Positions 43,985 to 52,541 of a stretch of DNA of 64,000 bases are shown here, in pieces. The number at the start of each line of letters is the position of its first letter. Within the stretch, counting starts at the first letter, position 1. A model generated the notes under the pieces. That model worked only from the letters and a program-made list of their open reading frames with translations, ran no database searches and was not told where the DNA came from. The translations under genes were made by a program, and so were the position numbers. This DNA comes from Cupriavidus malaysiensis (GTDB taxonomy: Bacteria; Pseudomonadota; Gammaproteobacteria; Burkholderiales; Burkholderiaceae): assembly GCF_001854325.1 (NCBI RefSeq), contig NZ_CP017755.1:992001-1056000 (forward strand). The letters are read 5' to 3'.

Positions 43985-46236
43985 ATCACGTCTTGCGTTG
44001 GCCGACCCAGATGCCGGACGGCGGGCTGCTGCCGATGGGGAAGAAGATCTACGACACCCACAAAGGCAAGGTGGCCGATCACGATGCCGGCTGCGAACAG
44101 ACCCTGCACATCAGCCTCTTCTTCGACGGCACCAACAATAACGATGACAAGAACAACCCCTTCCGCGATTCGTTGAGCCAGGCGCACACGAACGTGGCTC
44201 GCCTGTACAAGGCCGCAAGAGAAGAGCCCGAGAATGGCATCTACCCACACTATATGCCGGGGGTCGGCACGCCGTTCCCCGAGATCGGCGAATCGGTGTA
44301 CTCGTCCATCGGCAAGGCCTTCGCCAAAGGCTATGGGCGGCGCTGCGTGTGGGGTTATACCCGTGTCCTCAATTCGATCTACAAAGCGGTCGCCGGCCCG
44401 AACGAAACGCTGATTGACAACGACGAAGCCAACCGCCTGTGCAGAGCCACTGCCGACGGCTACCGCCCCTTCGCCACCCTCTTCGACATGAAGCACAGGC
44501 GGCTGGCCGGCATGCAGCGGGACCGCAAGCGCGACTGCCAGCGCAACAAGATGGTCAAGCAGGTCTGGATCAATGTGTTCGGCTTCTCGCGCGGCGCCGC
44601 CACCGCCCGTTCCTTCGTCGGCAAGCTGATGCGGGACTGGGCCCCCGGCGGCAGGATCGCCGGCGAGATCCCCTACCAGGTCAACTTCATGGGCCTGTTC
44701 GATACCGTGGCATCGGTGGGACCGCCCGATTCGGTGCGCGCGGCGCTCGATATCAGCACCTTCGACGGCCACTTCGCCTGGTCGAACAGCGGCCTGATGG
44801 ATATCCCCAAGGAGGTGAAGCGCTGCGCGCACTTCTTCTCCATCCATGAGCAGCGCATGAGCTTTCCCCTCGATACCATCCGCGAGGGCAGCGTCTATCC
44901 CGGTGGCGCCGGCCAGCGGCTGGAGGTCGCGTATCCGGGCGTGCATTCCGATATCGGCGGTGGCTATCCCCCTGGCGACCAGGGCAAGGCGCGCGGCGGC
45001 GAGGGTTCCAAGCTCAGCCAGATCCCGCTGCACCATATGTACATCGAGGCCCTGAAGCAAGGCGTGCCCCTGCGCGTTGGTGACGAGATCAAGCAAAGCC
45101 CGTTCATGCAGGACGACTTCGCCCTCGCCAAGCCGGTGATCGATGCCTTCAACCGTTGGCTGGACCGCACCATCCCGATCGAGCGCGTCGAGGATGCCTT
45201 GCGCTTCGGCATGCGGCAGAACCTGGCCTGGCGCGCCTTGCGCGCGCGCTGGCACACCGGCGACTACGTCTGCAACCAGCCCTTCTTCAAGGCCGCGCAG
45301 GAAGACGAACTGACGCCGCGCCAGCTGGAGCTGCGTGTCCAGAAGCAGATGGAATCCGATGCGGAAGTCCGCAGGCTCCGGGGCCGCATCGCGGAGCTGG
45401 CCGCGGCCCGCACGAATCTCGGGCTGGCCGGCGCCGCAGGCGGATACGTCAGCGCCGCCGACCGTGCGGCGCAGATGAAGGAGGCGCAAGCGCTGGACAA
45501 GCAGAGCCAGCAGGCCGCGGACGCGCTGCGCCGCCGCCGCGAGCAGTTGTACCAGCAGGCGGCGAAGAAGAAGGGCCCGACGCGGCCGGGCGAAGGCGCC
45601 GATGAAACCGTGACCAATGACCAGCACGACCTGCGCGAGGCGGCGGAAGAATTCCGCTTGCTGCTCGGCTTCCTGCATCCCGACCGGCAAACGGCGCTGG
45701 GTGTCGAGCAATCGCCCTTCACCGTCCGTCCGCCCGCGGCGGGCAGCTATCTCGTCAGTCCGATCGGTGTTGTCCTGGCCGCATATGCGACGTACCAGAA
45801 TTCGGGCCGCCGCTTGTCCGTGCGGAGAGAGCGCAATGCGGACAGCGAGCGCGTGCAGCTGGTGCAGCGCGATGCGTACGTGCAGACCGCCGCGCTGGCG
45901 GACTTCGATGCGGAGAAATTCGACGTGCTGGTGCTGCCCCCGCGCGAAATGCTCGATCCGTTGCAGGCCTGGACCACGGCCGAGGTAGTGGACCGGTTCG
46001 CCCGGCAAGAGCCGGCCGCCGTCGTCCTGTTCGATGACTACATCCACGACAGCCGCGCCTGGTTCCGCGTGCCCTCCTTTCATGAATACGCCCCGGGCGG
46101 CTACGGATGGGGACGCGCCTTCTTCATCGGCAAGGATCACTGCGTGCGCCACCTGGGCTTCGGCACCGATGCCATGGTCAAGAGCATCACCACCGCGCCC
46201 AGGCCCACCCCGGCCGAAATGGCGATGGGGGACTGA
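43981..46236 (+). CDS. DUF2235 Tle1-like type VI secretion phospholipase effector
   Basis: 751 aa. DUF2235 hallmarks: LFFDGTNNNDDKNN at ~45-58, the lipase nucleophile elbow GFSRG at 201-205 (Ser203), MGLFDTVASVG, and GVHSDIGGGYPPG (~320-332) with the second catalytic Asp/His region. Residues ~440-540 form a charged coiled coil (EVRRLRGRIAELAAARTN ... QQAADALRRRREQLYQQA). The C-terminal ~200 aa are not recognised. Tle1 enzymes are delivered by VgrG spikes and hydrolyse phospholipids in the target periplasm. It follows the immunity array, coupled by an ATGA overlap. No complete VgrG, Hcp or sheath gene is in the window, so delivery must rely on loci elsewhere. Confidence 0.9.
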   Translation: MNHVLRWPTQMPDGGLLPMGKKIYDTHKGKVADHDAGCEQTLHISLFFDGTNNNDDKNNPFRDSLSQAHTNVARLYKAAREEPENGIYPHYMPGVGTPFPEIGESVYSSIGKAFAKGYGRRCVWGYTRVLNSIYKAVAGPNETLIDNDEANRLCRATADGYRPFATLFDMKHRRLAGMQRDRKRDCQRNKMVKQVWINVFGFSRGAATARSFVGKLMRDWAPGGRIAGEIPYQVNFMGLFDTVASVGPPDSVRAALDISTFDGHFAWSNSGLMDIPKEVKRCAHFFSIHEQRMSFPLDTIREGSVYPGGAGQRLEVAYPGVHSDIGGGYPPGDQGKARGGEGSKLSQIPLHHMYIEALKQGVPLRVGDEIKQSPFMQDDFALAKPVIDAFNRWLDRTIPIERVEDALRFGMRQNLAWRALRARWHTGDYVCNQPFFKAAQEDELTPRQLELRVQKQMESDAEVRRLRGRIAELAAARTNLGLAGAAGGYVSAADRAAQMKEAQALDKQSQQAADALRRRREQLYQQAAKKKGPTRPGEGADETVTNDQHDLREAAEEFRLLLGFLHPDRQTALGVEQSPFTVRPPAAGSYLVSPIGVVLAAYATYQNSGRRLSVRRERNADSERVQLVQRDAYVQTAALADFDAEKFDVLVLPPREMLDPLQAWTTAEVVDRFARQEPAAVVLFDDYIHDSRAWFRVPSFHEYAPGGYGWGRAFFIGKDHCVRHLGFGTDAMVKSITTAPRPTPAEMAMGD

Positions 46237-46404
46237 CCCTGCCGCTGCCGGCTTCGTGCCGCGTCCGGCCCGGGGCCAGCGGTAGCAGGCAGTGTCCAGG
46301 ACGCGTCGTCGGCTTCGCTTCAGAGCACCGCCGAAGTCGCCGACAAGGAGGGGGAGAAACACTAGTTGTGCGACTCAGTCCCCGGGCGGCGCGGCCGCGA
46401 TGCT

Positions 46405-47313
46405 TCAGTTGGCCGGGGCCGCCGCCTGGGCCTTGCGGCCCGCCATGTGGTGCAGGTAGGCCAGCAGGTCCTGCAGGTCGGCATCGGGCAGGGTCTTCTC
46501 GTCGATCGCGGACATGCGCGAGTTCGGCCACCAGCGCAGCGCCTGCGGATTGCGGATCAGGCGGGCCAGCTTGTCGTCGCCCAGGTACTCGACCGGGTTG
46601 TAGGGCACGTTGAGGTCGGGGCCGAGGTTGGCGTCGCCGGCGCGGTTGAGCGAGTGGCAGGAGAAGCAGACGCGCTGGAAGGTGGCGAAGCCGCGCAGTA
46701 CCGGGCCGTCGGCAGGCAGCCCGGGCGCCGGGCGGATGGCGGCGAAGCGTTCCGCCGGCGCGGCGGCGAGATCGATGCGCACGATGGCGTAGGTCCACAG
46801 GCTCTCGTTGACCTGCGCTGCCGCCTGCGGCGTCGGCGTGGTCCAGACCAGCCGGAACGGGCCGATGTCATGTCCCTTGAGCCTGGGCCAGGGCGCGGCG
46901 GGATCTTCCACCGCCAGCCAGGCGCGCGGTTCGCCGGCGCCGTCGGCCAGCAGCAGGCGCATCGGCAGGTGCGAGACGTAGCCGTCGCTGGCGGCAGTGG
47001 TCGCGCTGGCATCGGGCGTGACCGGCAGGCCCTCCAGCAGCGCGGCCAGCGGGATGGCGCGCAAGGTCATGCGGCGCTTCAGGTTGTCGTCGTCGACCGT
47101 GATGCTGGCCAGGCGGCGGTCGCGCAGCAGTTCCCGCCGCGTCCAGCTGCGCCGCTGCGTGTCGGCGACGATGGTCAAGGTTGCGGTGGCGGCACTCTGT
47201 GCCTTGTGTGCTTGGTGTGCTTTGTCCGCTTTGCCCGCGGCGCCGGCGGGGCTGCCCAGCAGGGCCAGGGCGCAGCCGAGCAGGCCGAGCGTTCTCGTGA
47301 TCCAGGCGTTCAT
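46405..47313 (-). CDS. Exported protein with molybdopterin-oxidoreductase-like domain and C-terminal cytochrome c
   Basis: 302 aa; ATG 47313 follows GGAGGAAG. A signal peptide (LGLLGCALALLGSPAGAAG) leads to a domain at ~45-190 with RELLRDRRLASITVDDD, GYVSHLPMRLLLADGAG and DIGPFRLVWTTP, resembling small sulfite-oxidase-like molybdopterin domains but with no visible cofactor-binding Cys. Residues ~195-295 are a class I cytochrome c: CFSCH haem site at ~215, a SRMSAID methionine ligand region and DLLAYLHHMA. It probably passes electrons in the periplasm. Convergent with the effector gene. Confidence 0.75.
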   Translation of the reverse strand: MNAWITRTLGLLGCALALLGSPAGAAGKADKAHQAHKAQSAATATLTIVADTQRRSWTRRELLRDRRLASITVDDDNLKRRMTLRAIPLAALLEGLPVTPDASATTAASDGYVSHLPMRLLLADGAGEPRAWLAVEDPAAPWPRLKGHDIGPFRLVWTTPTPQAAAQVNESLWTYAIVRIDLAAAPAERFAAIRPAPGLPADGPVLRGFATFQRVCFSCHSLNRAGDANLGPDLNVPYNPVEYLGDDKLARLIRNPQALRWWPNSRMSAIDEKTLPDADLQDLLAYLHHMAGRKAQAAAPAN

Positions 47314-47433
47314 GCCTCGTCTTCCTCCGGATGTCATGATGCGCACCGCGGGCCGCCCCCCAGGTGGAGGCGGAGGTCCTGCGGCGCCGGCGCGTGCAGC
47401 ATAGTGCCCGGCCGGCCTTCCTGCAAGCAGGGC

Positions 47434-48129
47434 TCAGGCGGCGAATCCGAGCGCCTGCAGGACTTCGCGCGCCACCCGTTCCGATGATTGCGGGTTCTGG
47501 CCGGTGATCAGGTTCCCGTCTCGCACGGCGAAGGGATGCCAGTTCGGCGCGCATTCGAAGCGCCCGCCCAGTTCGCGCAGGCGGGACTCCAGCAGGAAGG
47601 GCACCACCTCCTGCAGCCCGACCTCGGTCTCTTCCGCGTTGGTGAACGCGTTCACGGTCCGGTCCGCGACCAGGGGCCGTCCGTCGGCGCGGCGCGCGCT
47701 GACCAGGCCGGCGGCACCGTGGCAGACCGAGGAGATGATCTTGCCGGCCGCCTCGGCCTGCTCGACCAGGCGCTTGACCCCGGCATCGCCGGGCAGGTCC
47801 CACATGGTGCCGTGGCCGCCGGGGAAGAACACCGCGTCGAAGCCGGCCATGTCCAGGTCGGCGGTCTTGCTGGTGGCGGCGACGCGGGCCCGCAGGTCAG
47901 GGTCGGCCAGGAAGCGCGCGACCGCGGCTTCGTTGCGGCCTTCGGGCTGGATGCTGCCCGGGTCGATCGGCGCCGGGCCGCCGGCAGGGGAGGCCAGCTC
48001 GATGGCGACGCCGGCATCGGCGAGCGCGTACCAGGGCGTGGCCAGTTCTTCGGCCCACAGGCCGGTCGGCTTGTCGTATGCGCCCATGCGGTGGTTCGAG
48101 GTGACGATCATCAAGATGCGCTGGCTCAT
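47434..48129 (-). CDS. DJ-1/PfpI family (Hsp31-like, type 1 glutamine amidotransferase fold)
   Basis: 231 aa; ATG 48129 follows CCAGGAG. The fold is clear from RILMIVTSNHRMG, AVFFPGGHGTMWDLPGDAGVKRLVEQA and the nucleophile elbow ISSVCHGAAGLV (Cys), then TNAEETEVGLQEVVPFLLESRLRELGG. Hsp31-like members act as glyoxalase III/deglycases or chaperones under carbonyl stress. A five-copy 9-bp repeat lies 15 bp upstream of the start, in the leader. The AraC gene upstream is on the same strand. Confidence 0.9.
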   Translation of the reverse strand: MSQRILMIVTSNHRMGAYDKPTGLWAEELATPWYALADAGVAIELASPAGGPAPIDPGSIQPEGRNEAAVARFLADPDLRARVAATSKTADLDMAGFDAVFFPGGHGTMWDLPGDAGVKRLVEQAEAAGKIISSVCHGAAGLVSARRADGRPLVADRTVNAFTNAEETEVGLQEVVPFLLESRLRELGGRFECAPNWHPFAVRDGNLITGQNPQSSERVAREVLQALGFAA

Positions 48130-48143
48130 GGCTGGCTCCTGGC

Positions 48144-48188
48144 GGCAATGTCGGCAATGTCGGCAATGTCGGCAATGTCGGCAATGTC
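48144..48188. repeat. 9-bp tandem repeat, 5 copies, in the DJ-1 gene leader
   Basis: GGCAATGTC repeats five times without a mismatch, ending 15 bp before the DJ-1/PfpI start codon and just upstream of its ribosome site. Copy-number change would alter leader length only. Confidence 0.9.
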
Positions 48189-48298
48189 GGAATTGCAGGG
48201 AATGGCGGAGGCGGCGCGCGGGCAGGGTGCCGCGGCGCGTGGCTTGCACCCACTATAGTGCGGCACCAGCGGGCCAGGGCCGCGCCGGCGCGGCGGCG

Positions 48299-49075
48299 TC
48301 AGCGGTAGAAGGCGGACGGGGCGACGCCGAAGTGCCGCTTGAACATGGCGGCGAAAGCGCTCTGGCTGGCGTAGCCGTGGTCGAGCGCTACATTGACGAT
48401 CTTCTCGCCGTGCGCGAGCTGCTCCAGCGCCAGGAACAGCCGCGCCTGCTGGCGCCAGCGGCCGAAGGTCATGCCGGTCTCGCGCTGGAACAGGCGGTGC
48501 AGCGTCTTCTCGGCCACGCCCAGGGTGCGCGCGCATTGCGCCACGGTGTGGGGTGCGTCGGGGCTGCGCAGCACCGCCTCGCACACGGCACGCAGGCCGG
48601 CATGCCGCGGCCAGGCGAGGTAAAGCGGCAGGCGCGGGATCGCCGCCAGCTCGGCCAGCAGCAGCTTCATCAGCAGTTCGTGCCGGCTGCCCGGCGCATA
48701 GTCGAGCGGGATCTCGACGGCGGCGAGGATCAGTTCGCGCAGCAGGGAATGCACTTCCACCACGCAGCTGCGCTCCGGCAGGTGCTCGACCGTGCCGGGC
48801 TCGACGAAGACCGTGCGCATCTTGACGTTGCCGCTCATGCGCACCGTATGGTCGACATCCGCATCCAGCCATACCGCGCGCGTGGGCGGCACCACCCAGC
48901 GCCCCGCCTGCGCCTCGATCAGCATCACGCCCTCCACGGCATAGAGCAGTTGCGCGCGGCGATGGCGGTGCAACGCCACCAGCGCGCCATGCGGGTAGTC
49001 GGCAGCCAGCGCGGCCACCGGCATCGGCGTGTCCTCGTGGCGGGCGTGGACGTCTTGCGGGGGCAGCGGAATCAT
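48299..49075 (-). CDS. AraC-family transcriptional regulator
   Basis: 258 aa from ATG 49075, or 275 aa from ATG 49126; neither has a clear ribosome site. The N-terminal cupin-like part (HGALVALHRHRRAQLLYAVEGVMLIEAQAGRWVVPPTRAVWLDADVDH) is typical of AraC sensors. The double HTH at ~170-258 includes TVAQCARTLGVAEKTLHRLFQRETGMTFGRWRQQARL and VALDHGYASQSAFAAMFKRHFGVAPSAFYR. It is divergent from a DMT exporter with only ~70-120 bp between, so it likely controls that exporter. Confidence 0.9.
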   Translation of the reverse strand: MIPLPPQDVHARHEDTPMPVAALAADYPHGALVALHRHRRAQLLYAVEGVMLIEAQAGRWVVPPTRAVWLDADVDHTVRMSGNVKMRTVFVEPGTVEHLPERSCVVEVHSLLRELILAAVEIPLDYAPGSRHELLMKLLLAELAAIPRLPLYLAWPRHAGLRAVCEAVLRSPDAPHTVAQCARTLGVAEKTLHRLFQRETGMTFGRWRQQARLFLALEQLAHGEKIVNVALDHGYASQSAFAAMFKRHFGVAPSAFYR

Positions 49076-49195
49076 CGAGGAGGGGGCGCGGGACAAGGGT
49101 GACCGTTTTGCGATAGCTTGAGTCATTCTAGCGGGAGACGGTCTCTTCCGGGCGTCGGCATCATCGCATCTCACTGCTGCCAGGAGCCCGATTCC

Positions 49196-50116
49196 ATGCC
49201 CGACCTTTCCCTTCTCTTTCCTTTGTTCGCCATCCTGCTGTGGGCAGGCAACGTCATGGTGTCGAAGCTGTCCGCCCATGCCATCGACCCGCAGGCCATC
49301 ACCTTCTGGCGCCTGGTGCTGGCCGTGGCGCTGATGTCGCTGTTCGTGCTGAAGCCGGCCTGGCGCAACCGCGCCGCCATCGCGCCGCAGTTGCCCAGGC
49401 TGGCCTTCCTCGGCTTCCTGGCCATGGTGCTGTTCCAGTGCCTGTCGTACGAGGCGGCCAAGACCACCACCGCGACCAATATGGCGATCATGACCTCGCT
49501 GGTGCCGCTGCTGACCATGCTGCTGTCGGTGTGGCTGCTGGGCGAAGCGCCGACCCTTGGCATGGCGGGCGGCGGCGTGCTGTCGTTCGGCGGGCTGGTC
49601 TACCTGATCAGCGCCGGCGAGCCCGCCACGCTGCTGGCCGGCGGCGCCCACGCCGGCGACCTGCTGATGCTGGCGGCCGCGCTGGCCTACGCCCTCTACG
49701 GCGTGCTGCTGCGGCGCTGGCAGAGCGGGCTGCCGGCCTGGCAGTCGACCTACCTGCAGGCGCTTGCCGCGCTGCTGCTGATGGCGCTGCTGGTGCTGCG
49801 CCTGCCTGCCCAGGCCGTGCTGCCGACGCGCGCCAGCCTGCCGCTGATCGCCTATGCCGGCACCCTCGCTTCGGTGGTGCTGCCGTTCCTGTGGATGCAG
49901 GGCGTGCGCTACCTGGGCCCGAACCGTTGCAGCATGTTCATGAACCTGCTGCCGGTGGCCACCGCGGCGATCGCCGTCGGCTGGTTCGGCGAGCGCCTGC
50001 ACGGCTACCACCTGCTGGGGGGCGGCGCCGCGCTGGCCGGCGTGGTGCTGGCGCAGACGGTGCGGCGCGGCTGGCCGGCCGCACGTGCCGACCTGCGCGA
50101 GACGGCCGGCGGCTGA
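49196..50116 (+). CDS. DMT/EamA-family transporter
   Basis: 306 aa, ten predicted helices in two EamA halves. ATG 49196 follows CAGGAG; the frame from 49118 is leader. Start LLFPLFAILLWAGNVMVSKLSAHAIDPQAITFWRLVLA and the first-half end TSLVPLLTMLLSVWLLGEAP are EamA landmarks, repeated in the second half (NLLPVATAAIAVGWFGERL). It exports a metabolite or drug; substrate unknown. Divergent AraC regulator next to it. Confidence 0.9.
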   Translation: MPDLSLLFPLFAILLWAGNVMVSKLSAHAIDPQAITFWRLVLAVALMSLFVLKPAWRNRAAIAPQLPRLAFLGFLAMVLFQCLSYEAAKTTTATNMAIMTSLVPLLTMLLSVWLLGEAPTLGMAGGGVLSFGGLVYLISAGEPATLLAGGAHAGDLLMLAAALAYALYGVLLRRWQSGLPAWQSTYLQALAALLLMALLVLRLPAQAVLPTRASLPLIAYAGTLASVVLPFLWMQGVRYLGPNRCSMFMNLLPVATAAIAVGWFGERLHGYHLLGGGAALAGVVLAQTVRRGWPAARADLRETAGG

Positions 50117-50166
50117 GGGCGGGGCGCGGCGGTTGCGCCGCTGAGGTTCCTGCGCCGCTTATGCCT

Positions 50167-50193
50167 GGTTACGCCGGTTACGCCGGTTACGCC
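50167..50193. repeat. 9-bp tandem repeat, 3 copies, upstream of the beta-lactamase
   Basis: GGTTACGCC three times, about 85 bp before the beta-lactamase start, in the promoter or leader region. Confidence 0.85.
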
Positions 50194-50276
50194 GCGCGCG
50201 GCTGCGCCGTCCCCTGCCTTGCGCTAGGCTGTGCGCCATTGCCTGGAACGCGCCGGGTGCTGATGGAGAACAAGCG

Positions 50277-51479
50277 ATGAAGAGATGGACTGCGGCCACG
50301 CTGGCCGCCTGCCTGGTGGCGGTGGGTACGGCGGCCGGCACGGCGGCGCAGGCGGAGCCCGCTCCCGGCGCGGTGCCTGCCACCGTGCGCCAGGTGGTGG
50401 ACGATGCGGTGCTGCCGGTCATGCGCGAGTACGGTATCCCGGGCATGGCCGTCGGCGTGGCGCAGGCGGGCCAATCCCATCTTTTCTACTACGGCGTCGC
50501 CTCGCGCGAGAGCGGAGTGCCGGTCTCCTCGCGCACCTTGTTCGAACTGGGTTCGGTCAGCAAGACGCTGACGGCGACGCTGGCCGAGTACGCACAGCAG
50601 CAAGGCCGGCTGTCGCTGTCCGACCCGGTCGAGCGCTACCTGCCGGCGCTGCGGGGCAGCGCCTTCGGCAGCCTGCGGCTGGTGCATCTCGGCACGCACA
50701 CGCCGGGCGGGCTGCCGCTGCAGGTGCCGGACGGCATCGGCAGCGACGCGCAGTGGCTGGACTACCTGAAGCGCTGGCAGCCGGAGCACGCGCCCGGTAC
50801 CTGGCGCACCTACGGCAACCCGGGCATCGGCACGCTGGGCATGGCCGTGGCCAAGGCGCTGGGCGAGGACTTCTCCAGCGCGATGCAGGCGCGGCTGCTG
50901 CCGGCGCTGGGCCTGTCCGATACCTTCCTGGAGGTGCCGCCGGCCAGGATGGCGGACTATGCCCAGGGCTATACCCTGGACGGCCGGCCGATCCGCATGG
51001 CCCCGGGCCTGCTCGCCGCGCCAGCCTATGGCGCGCGCGCCACGGCCGGCGACATGCTGCGCTTCGTGCAGGCCAACCTGGGCACGGTGCCGCTGGACGG
51101 CCCGCTGCAGCAGGCCGTCACGCTCACGCGCACCGCTTACTACCAGGTGGGCGCGATGACGCAGGACCTGGTCTGGGAGCAGTACCCCTGCCCGGTGGCG
51201 GAAGCGACGCTGCAGCAGGGCAACGATCCCGCCAACGCCCTGCGCGGCACGCCGGTGCGCGAGCTGGTGCCGCCGCGCGCGCCGGCGCAGGACGTGCTGG
51301 TGAACAAGACCGGCTCCACCAATGGCTTCGGCAACTATGTGGCGTTCGTGCCGGGGCAGCGCCTCGGGGTGGTGGTGCTGGCCAACCGCAATACGCCGAG
51401 CGCCGCGCGGGTCGGGCTGGCCTATCGCATCCTGTCGCGGCTGGGCGGCGCGGCGGGATGCCTGCGGCCGTCGCCCTGA
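50277..51479 (+). CDS. ampC: Class C (AmpC-type) serine beta-lactamase
   Basis: 400 aa with a Sec signal (WTAATLAACLVAVGTAAGTAAQAE). Active-site boxes: SVSK at 93-96 (Ser93, Lys96), YGN at 179-181 in place of the usual YAN/YSN, and KTG at 344-346 in VNKTGSTNGFGNYVAFVP. Allowing for a 29-residue offset these match Ser64, Tyr150 and Lys315 of mature AmpC exactly. LGTHTPGGLPLQVPD is also characteristic. No ampR-type LysR regulator is adjacent. Hydrolytic spectrum cannot be judged from sequence. Confidence 0.93.
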   Translation: MKRWTAATLAACLVAVGTAAGTAAQAEPAPGAVPATVRQVVDDAVLPVMREYGIPGMAVGVAQAGQSHLFYYGVASRESGVPVSSRTLFELGSVSKTLTATLAEYAQQQGRLSLSDPVERYLPALRGSAFGSLRLVHLGTHTPGGLPLQVPDGIGSDAQWLDYLKRWQPEHAPGTWRTYGNPGIGTLGMAVAKALGEDFSSAMQARLLPALGLSDTFLEVPPARMADYAQGYTLDGRPIRMAPGLLAAPAYGARATAGDMLRFVQANLGTVPLDGPLQQAVTLTRTAYYQVGAMTQDLVWEQYPCPVAEATLQQGNDPANALRGTPVRELVPPRAPAQDVLVNKTGSTNGFGNYVAFVPGQRLGVVVLANRNTPSAARVGLAYRILSRLGGAAGCLRPSP

Positions 51480-51610
51480 GCGCAAGGGCGCGCGCAGGGG
51501 CGCGGCGCCGCCAAGGCATGCGATCATAGCGCGGTGCGGCGCCCGCGTGCCGCGTCACCGCGGGGTCGCCATCCGACCTGCCACCTGACCTGCTACCCGA
51601 CCTGCCCCGC

Positions 51611-52528
51611 ATGACCCATCGCCGCGCGCTCGCCTGTGTCCACCTGGTTGCCTTGTTATTCGGCCTGGTCGGCGTGCTGGGCGAGCTGATCCACGCCAGC
51701 GCGGTGGCGATCACCATGGGGCGGGCCGCCTTTGCCGCCGCGGTGCTGGCACTGGCCGCGCGCCTGCGCGGGAAAGCGGTGTCCGGCGCGCTCACGCTGC
51801 CGCGCGCCGGCGCGCTGGCGTTCTCCGGCTGCCTGATGGCCGCCCACTGGGTGACCTTCTTCGTCGCGGTGAAGGTCGGCGGCATCGCCATTGCCACGCT
51901 CGGCTTCGCCAGCTTCCCGGCCTTCATCACCTTGCTGGAGAGCCTGTTGTTCCGCGAGCGCGTCGGCGCGGCGGAGTGGCTGCTGCTGGGCCTGGTCACG
52001 GCCGGGCTGGTGCTGGTGACTCCCTCGCTCGACCTGGCCGACAGCGGCACCGCCGGGCTGGCCTGGGGCGTGGCATCCGGCCTGGCGTTCGCCCTGCTGG
52101 CGCTGGCCAACCGGCGCGCGGCCGCCGGTATGGATCCGCTGCAGGTGGCATGCGGGCAGAACCTGGTGGTGGCACTGGTCACGCTGCCCTTCGCCGCGCG
52201 GGAGCTGCCCGCGCTGCCGGCTGCCTCATGGTTCTGGCTGGCCGTGCTGGGCGTGTTCTGCACCGGGCTGGCGCACTCTCTGTTCGTGACCGCCCTGGGC
52301 TGGCTGAAGGCGCGCACGGTCGGCATGGTGGTCGCGCTCGAGCCGGTCTATGCCATCGCCTTCGCCTGGGCCTGTTTCGGGCAGCAGCCCGGTGCGCGCA
52401 CGCTGCTCGGCGCGGCGGTGATCGTCGCCGCCATCGTGGCGGCGGGCCTGCGCGCGCCGGCGCCGGCACGGCCCCGGCACGCTGCTGCGGAAGGGGTGTC
52501 CGGCCACGAGTCAGGGCATTCTCAATGA
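51611..52528 (+). CDS. DMT/EamA-family transporter
   Basis: 305 aa, about ten helices: HLVALLFGLVGVLGELIHASAVAITMGRAAFAA, ATLGFASFPAFITLLESLLFRERVG (end of first EamA half), and KARTVGMVVALEPVYAIAFAWACFGQQPG (end of second). Unrelated in detail to the exporter at 49.2 kb. Its stop codon lies inside the second copy of a 20-bp repeat. It converges with the lipoprotein hydrolase 9 bp away. Substrate unknown. Confidence 0.9.
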   Translation: MTHRRALACVHLVALLFGLVGVLGELIHASAVAITMGRAAFAAAVLALAARLRGKAVSGALTLPRAGALAFSGCLMAAHWVTFFVAVKVGGIAIATLGFASFPAFITLLESLLFRERVGAAEWLLLGLVTAGLVLVTPSLDLADSGTAGLAWGVASGLAFALLALANRRAAAGMDPLQVACGQNLVVALVTLPFAARELPALPAASWFWLAVLGVFCTGLAHSLFVTALGWLKARTVGMVVALEPVYAIAFAWACFGQQPGARTLLGAAVIVAAIVAAGLRAPAPARPRHAAAEGVSGHESGHSQ

Positions 52529-52541
52529 TTCAGTGGACTAG
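52522..52541. repeat. 20-bp direct repeat, copy 2
   Basis: Identical to 40095-40114. Here the sequence contains the stop codon of the DMT exporter (TGA, plus strand) and of the hydrolase (TAG, minus strand), i.e. the junction of two convergent genes. Confidence 0.8.

Larger units (their letters stand above)
40822..44091 (+). repeat. 818-bp tandem array of effector-start + DUF3304 units
   Basis: Units begin at 40822, 41640, 42458 and 43276, a period of exactly 818 bp; the last runs into the effector gene and is one base shorter. Each unit holds a DUF3304 lipoprotein body followed by the ribosome site and the first ~110 bp of the DUF2235 effector gene. The repeated edge follows GATCACGATGC. 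Copies are nearly identical except for a patch in the C-terminal half. Because 818 is not a multiple of 3, each copy depends on its own ATG. Confidence 0.9.

Noticed and set aside
40822..44091. CRISPR array
   Set aside because: The repeats are 818-bp coding duplications, not 25-40 bp repeats with unique spacers.
40242..46236. Complete type VI secretion cluster
   Set aside because: Only a VgrG fragment, DUF3304 proteins and the DUF2235 effector are present; no Hcp, sheath, ClpV, TssJLM or intact VgrG.
40095..52541. Integrative element or transposon bounded by the 20-bp repeats
   Set aside because: No integrase, transposase, tRNA or terminal inverted repeats between or beside the copies; kept only as an unexplained repeat.
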